Source of the DNA: Candidatus Methylomirabilota bacterium
GTDB lineage: Bacteria > Methylomirabilota > Methylomirabilia > Methylomirabilales > 2-02-FULL-66-22
Assembly (NCBI GenBank): GCA_016209725.1
Contig: JACQVO010000015.1
Location: 1-7,701 of the forward strand
Reading direction: 5' to 3'
DNA length: 7,701 bases
Shown: in pieces, positions 5,618-7,701 of the stretch
Layout of the letters: every line of letters begins with the position of its first letter
How positions within the stretch are numbered: the first letter of the stretch is position 1
Translations under genes and position numbers: made by a program
The notes under the pieces: model-generated
The model's database searches: none
Seen by the model: only the letters and a program-made list of their open reading frames with translations
What the model was told of the DNA's origin: nothing

Positions 5618-6160
5618 TTAGGAGCCGGCGGGCCCTTCGCGCTCCTGGAGTTCCCGCCGGACCCGGGCGGCGTAGGAAGGATCCACGGGCTGCTCGCTGT
5701 CCTCCCGCTGCGCCGTCCAGCGCCTGGTCACGAGGTAGATCCCCCAGGCCCCCGCGGCGATGGCCAGAAACGGCAGTCCCCACACCAGGAGGTTGAACCC
5801 GCGCTTCGGGGGAGACAGCAGGACGTATTCGCCGTACCGGCTTACGAAGTAGGCCTGGATCTCCTCGGGGGTCTTCCCTTGCTGCAGGAGTTCCCGCACC
5901 AGGTTGCGCATCTCCTTGGCCAAGTCCGACGGGGAGTCCGCCACCGACAGATTCTGACACACCACGCAGCGGAGTTCGGAGGCGACCTCGCGGACCCGCT
6001 CCTCCAGGTCGGAGGGCGGGGACCCTGCGCCCGACGCCCCCACAGCCACCCCGGAGATCGCCAGGGCCAGGCTCAGGAGGCCCGCGACCTGCCACCGCCT
6101 CCCAAGGAGAGCAGGCACGGTGCTCTCAGCCCGGCCGGCACGACCCAGACGCGACCGCAT
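5618..6160 (-). CDS. ccmH: Cytochrome c-type biogenesis protein CcmH
   Basis: A 180-residue thiol-oxidoreductase subunit of the cytochrome c maturation machinery that reduces apocytochrome c cysteines together with CcmG. An N-terminal hydrophobic segment (about residues 25-42) acts as signal or anchor. It is followed by the family's LRCVVCQNLSVADS motif with Cys65 and Cys68, the helical region EMRNLVRELL, and the conserved YGEYVLLSPPKRG block (109-121). A C-terminal membrane helix spans about 124-144, followed by a basic cytoplasmic tail. This matches the CcmH/CycL/NrfF layout. The ATG at 6160 begins one base after the ccmG TGA, and AGGG in the end of ccmG can serve as its ribosome site, so the two are translationally coupled. 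It ends in TAA. The identification is firm. Confidence 0.94.
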   Translation of the reverse strand: MRSRLGRAGRAESTVPALLGRRWQVAGLLSLALAISGVAVGASGAGSPPSDLEERVREVASELRCVVCQNLSVADSPSDLAKEMRNLVRELLQQGKTPEEIQAYFVSRYGEYVLLSPPKRGFNLLVWGLPFLAIAAGAWGIYLVTRRWTAQREDSEQPVDPSYAARVRRELQEREGPAGS

Positions 6161-6161
6161 C

Positions 6162-6686
6162 TCACTTACCCTTCAGGAGGGCCTGCACCTGCGCCTCCAC
6201 CAGCGCCGGCGTGATCGCCCCCACGTGCTTGTAGGTGATCCGTCCCTCCCGATCGATGAAGAACGTCTCCGGGATGCCGTAGACCCCGTAGTCAATGGAG
6301 ATTTTGCTCCCCGGATCGGGGCCGTTGGGGAACGTGAAATCGAACCGCCGCATGAACTCGCGGGCGTTGGCCTCCTTGTCCTGCACGTCCACGCCCACCA
6401 CCATGACCCCCTGGTCCTTGTACTTCCGCCAGGTGGCCTCCAGGAGCGGCGCCTCCTCGTAGCAGGCGGGATAGCACCACGAGGCCCAAAAGTTCAAGAG
6501 CACCGGCTTGCCCTTCAGCCCCTCCAGGGACAACTCCCCCCCGTCGAAGACAGCCATCCGAAAACCGGGCGCCGGCTGTCGCAGCAGGGGGGAGGGGATG
6601 GCCCGGGGATCGGTCCGGAATCCATACGCCAGCAGGATGATCACGGGCACGCAGGCCAGGGGGATCAATGCTTTCTTCCAGGACAT
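6162..6686 (-). CDS. ccmG: CcmG/DsbE-like (TlpA family) thiol-disulfide oxidoreductase with CxxxC active site
   Basis: A membrane-anchored thioredoxin-fold protein of 174 residues. It is expected to face the periplasm and keep apocytochrome c cysteines reduced for heme attachment. An N-terminal anchor helix (about residues 5-22, ALIPLACVPVIILLAYGF) leads into the redoxin domain. The active site is in FWASWCYPACYEEAP, with Cys71 and Cys75 three residues apart instead of the usual two (WCxxC), a real oddity in the DNA. The cis-Pro loop is GVYGIPETFFID (Pro139), and GVDVQDKEAN matches the family insert. The ATG at 6686 is preferred because GGAG lies 6 bases upstream; a TTG at 6710 would add 8 residues but sits inside a hairpin. 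The position between ccmF and ccmH supports the CcmG role. A ResA-like role is the alternative, and the redox behaviour of the altered motif is unknown. Confidence 0.9.
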   Translation of the reverse strand: MSWKKALIPLACVPVIILLAYGFRTDPRAIPSPLLRQPAPGFRMAVFDGGELSLEGLKGKPVLLNFWASWCYPACYEEAPLLEATWRKYKDQGVMVVGVDVQDKEANAREFMRRFDFTFPNGPDPGSKISIDYGVYGIPETFFIDREGRITYKHVGAITPALVEAQVQALLKGK

Positions 6687-6692
6687 GAGACA

Positions 6693-6696
6693 CTCC
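6693..6696 (-). promoter_or_regulatory. Ribosome binding site deciding the ccmG start
   Basis: GGAG on the minus strand lies 6 bases before the ATG at 6686. It selects this ATG over the in-frame TTG at 6710, which has no comparable site. Confidence 0.6.
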
Positions 6697-6702
6697 GCGC
6701 GG

Positions 6703-6720
6703 TCCCGCAACGGCGCGGGA
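6703..6720 (-). repeat. Intra-operon stem-loop between ccmF and ccmG
   Basis: A perfect 6-bp inverted repeat (TCCCGC / GCGGGA) with a 6-base loop starts directly after the ccmF TGA. There is no T-run after it, so it is not an intrinsic terminator. It could stabilise mRNA ends or tune ccmG translation; this role is inferred. Confidence 0.45.
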
Positions 6721-7701
6721 TCAGGCCGCCTGCGCCCTGGCCCGGACGCTGAGCATGGCCAGGCGCCGCTCCGGTAACACCGCCACGATCACCCCCAGCA
6801 GGATCACGCCCCCCCCGATCCAGATCCAGGAGATCATGGGGTTGATCATGGCCTTGATAGTGGCGGAACTGCCGTCCCGCTCGAAGGCCGAGAGGATGAC
6901 GTACAGGTCCTCGTTCCAATGGTAGCGGGCGTCCACGCTGCCGAACGGTGTTTGTTGGTTCGGGTAGAAGCGCTGCCCCGGCGTCAGCTCGTGGAGGGGC
7001 TTCCCGTCCTTAAAGGCCATGACGGTGGCCCAGACCAGGATATGGGTCGGCCGCTCCCCGGCGGCGAGCCCGTCAAAGCGGAGGCTGTAGGGCCCGACGC
7101 TCAGACTTTCCCCCTGCTTCAAGGTCTGTTCCCGCTCCACCTTGTACACCGACGAGACGGCGATGCCGACGATAGCCACCACCACGCCCAGATGGACGAT
7201 CAGCCCCCCGTACCGCCTGCGCCCCTTGAGCAGCAAGGTGGTGAAGGCCTCCAGGATTCCCTCGCCCGTCGCTTTGGCCCGGGTCCGGGTGGCCACCACG
7301 AACTCGAAGACGATGGTCCCCAGGACGAAGAGGCAGAGCAGGAAGGCCAGGAGAACCTCCGCTTGGCGCACACCGAAGGCAAACAGGATCCCCGCCCCCG
7401 CGACGGCCGCCAGGGACGGCCATAGGAAGTTCCGCTTGAGGTTATTCAGCGAGGCCCGACCCCAGGCGATGAGGGGACCGACCCCCATGAGCAGGAGCAG
7501 GGCCATGCCCAGGGGGACGCTCACCCGGTTGAAATAGGGCGTGCCCACGCTCATCTTGGTCCCCCGGATCGCCTCCGCCAGGAGGGGGAAGATGGTCCCC
7601 AGGAACACCGTGAAGCAGATCCCCACCAGGACCAGGTTGTTCAACAAAAAGGCGCTCTCCCGCGAGACGATGGAGTCCAGCTCCCCATGGCCCTTCAGCC
7701 G
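6721..7701 (-). CDS. ccmF: Cytochrome c-type biogenesis protein CcmF, C-terminal half (partial)
   Basis: This is the last 326 codons of CcmF, a multi-pass inner-membrane subunit of the heme lyase that attaches heme to CXXCH motifs of apocytochromes c in System I maturation. The frame is open to the window edge, so the true start lies outside. A TTG near 7647 is an internal Leu, not a start, because the conserved stretch LDSIVSRESAFLLNNL continues upstream of it. Family signatures seen are that block, GTIFPLLAEA, the repeated hydrophobic helices, the IVHLGVVVAIVGIAVSS helix containing a conserved His (a heme-ligand candidate from family knowledge), YHWNEDLYVIL in the periplasmic loop, and the terminal helix NPMISWIWIGGG. 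Full CcmF proteins usually have 600-680 residues, so about half is present. It ends in TGA, 34 bases before ccmG, as expected for a ccm operon. Confidence 0.95.
   Translation of the reverse strand, partial: RLKGHGELDSIVSRESAFLLNNLVLVGICFTVFLGTIFPLLAEAIRGTKMSVGTPYFNRVSVPLGMALLLLMGVGPLIAWGRASLNNLKRNFLWPSLAAVAGAGILFAFGVRQAEVLLAFLLCLFVLGTIVFEFVVATRTRAKATGEGILEAFTTLLLKGRRRYGGLIVHLGVVVAIVGIAVSSVYKVEREQTLKQGESLSVGPYSLRFDGLAAGERPTHILVWATVMAFKDGKPLHELTPGQRFYPNQQTPFGSVDARYHWNEDLYVILSAFERDGSSATIKAMINPMISWIWIGGGVILLGVIVAVLPERRLAMLSVRARAQAA

Overview
The window is GC-rich bacterial DNA in which every supportable gene lies on the minus strand, so the reading order runs from high to low coordinates. System I cytochrome c maturation (ccmF, ccmG, ccmH) next to two radical-SAM genes of the futalosine menaquinone route (mqnE, mqnC) points to a respiring Gram-negative-type bacterium. 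The combination and style of intergenic repeats would fit an uncultured lineage such as Methylomirabilota/Rokubacteria or a deltaproteobacterium-like group, but that placement is inference only.

Region 1 (7701-2953) looks like one long transcription unit: the C-terminal half of ccmF (cut by the window edge), a ccmG/TlpA-type thioredoxin with an unusual CxxxC active site, ccmH, a short ccmI-like membrane coiled-coil protein, then mqnE, whose ATG overlaps the ccmI-like stop, and mqnC. The first genes deliver and reduce apocytochrome c and attach heme. The last two make the menaquinone ring precursor. The operon would therefore couple two parts of the same electron-transport chain. A 7-bp tandem array (GTRAGGS) spans the mqnE stop codon and the mqnE-mqnC gap.

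Region 2 (2952-2055) is a vapBC-type toxin-antitoxin pair: an AbrB-fold antitoxin overlapping a PIN-domain ribonuclease, preceded by an AT-rich promoter region.

Region 3 (2054-1) holds a spacer with palindromes and short repeats, then rtcB (RNA 3'-phosphate/5'-OH ligase), then the start of a BtuF-like periplasmic-binding-fold protein cut by the left edge. The rtcB frame is complete and full length (482 codons) except for one in-frame TAG at codon 314. All expected metal and guanylylation residues are present on both sides of it. This amber codon is the most notable feature of the window: it may be a fresh nonsense mutation or base-call error, a split gene with reinitiation, or true readthrough/recoding.

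Several intergenic gaps carry different short-period degenerate repeats (7-mer or 8/9-mer units). No tRNA, rRNA, CRISPR array, insertion sequence or convincing intrinsic terminator was seen.
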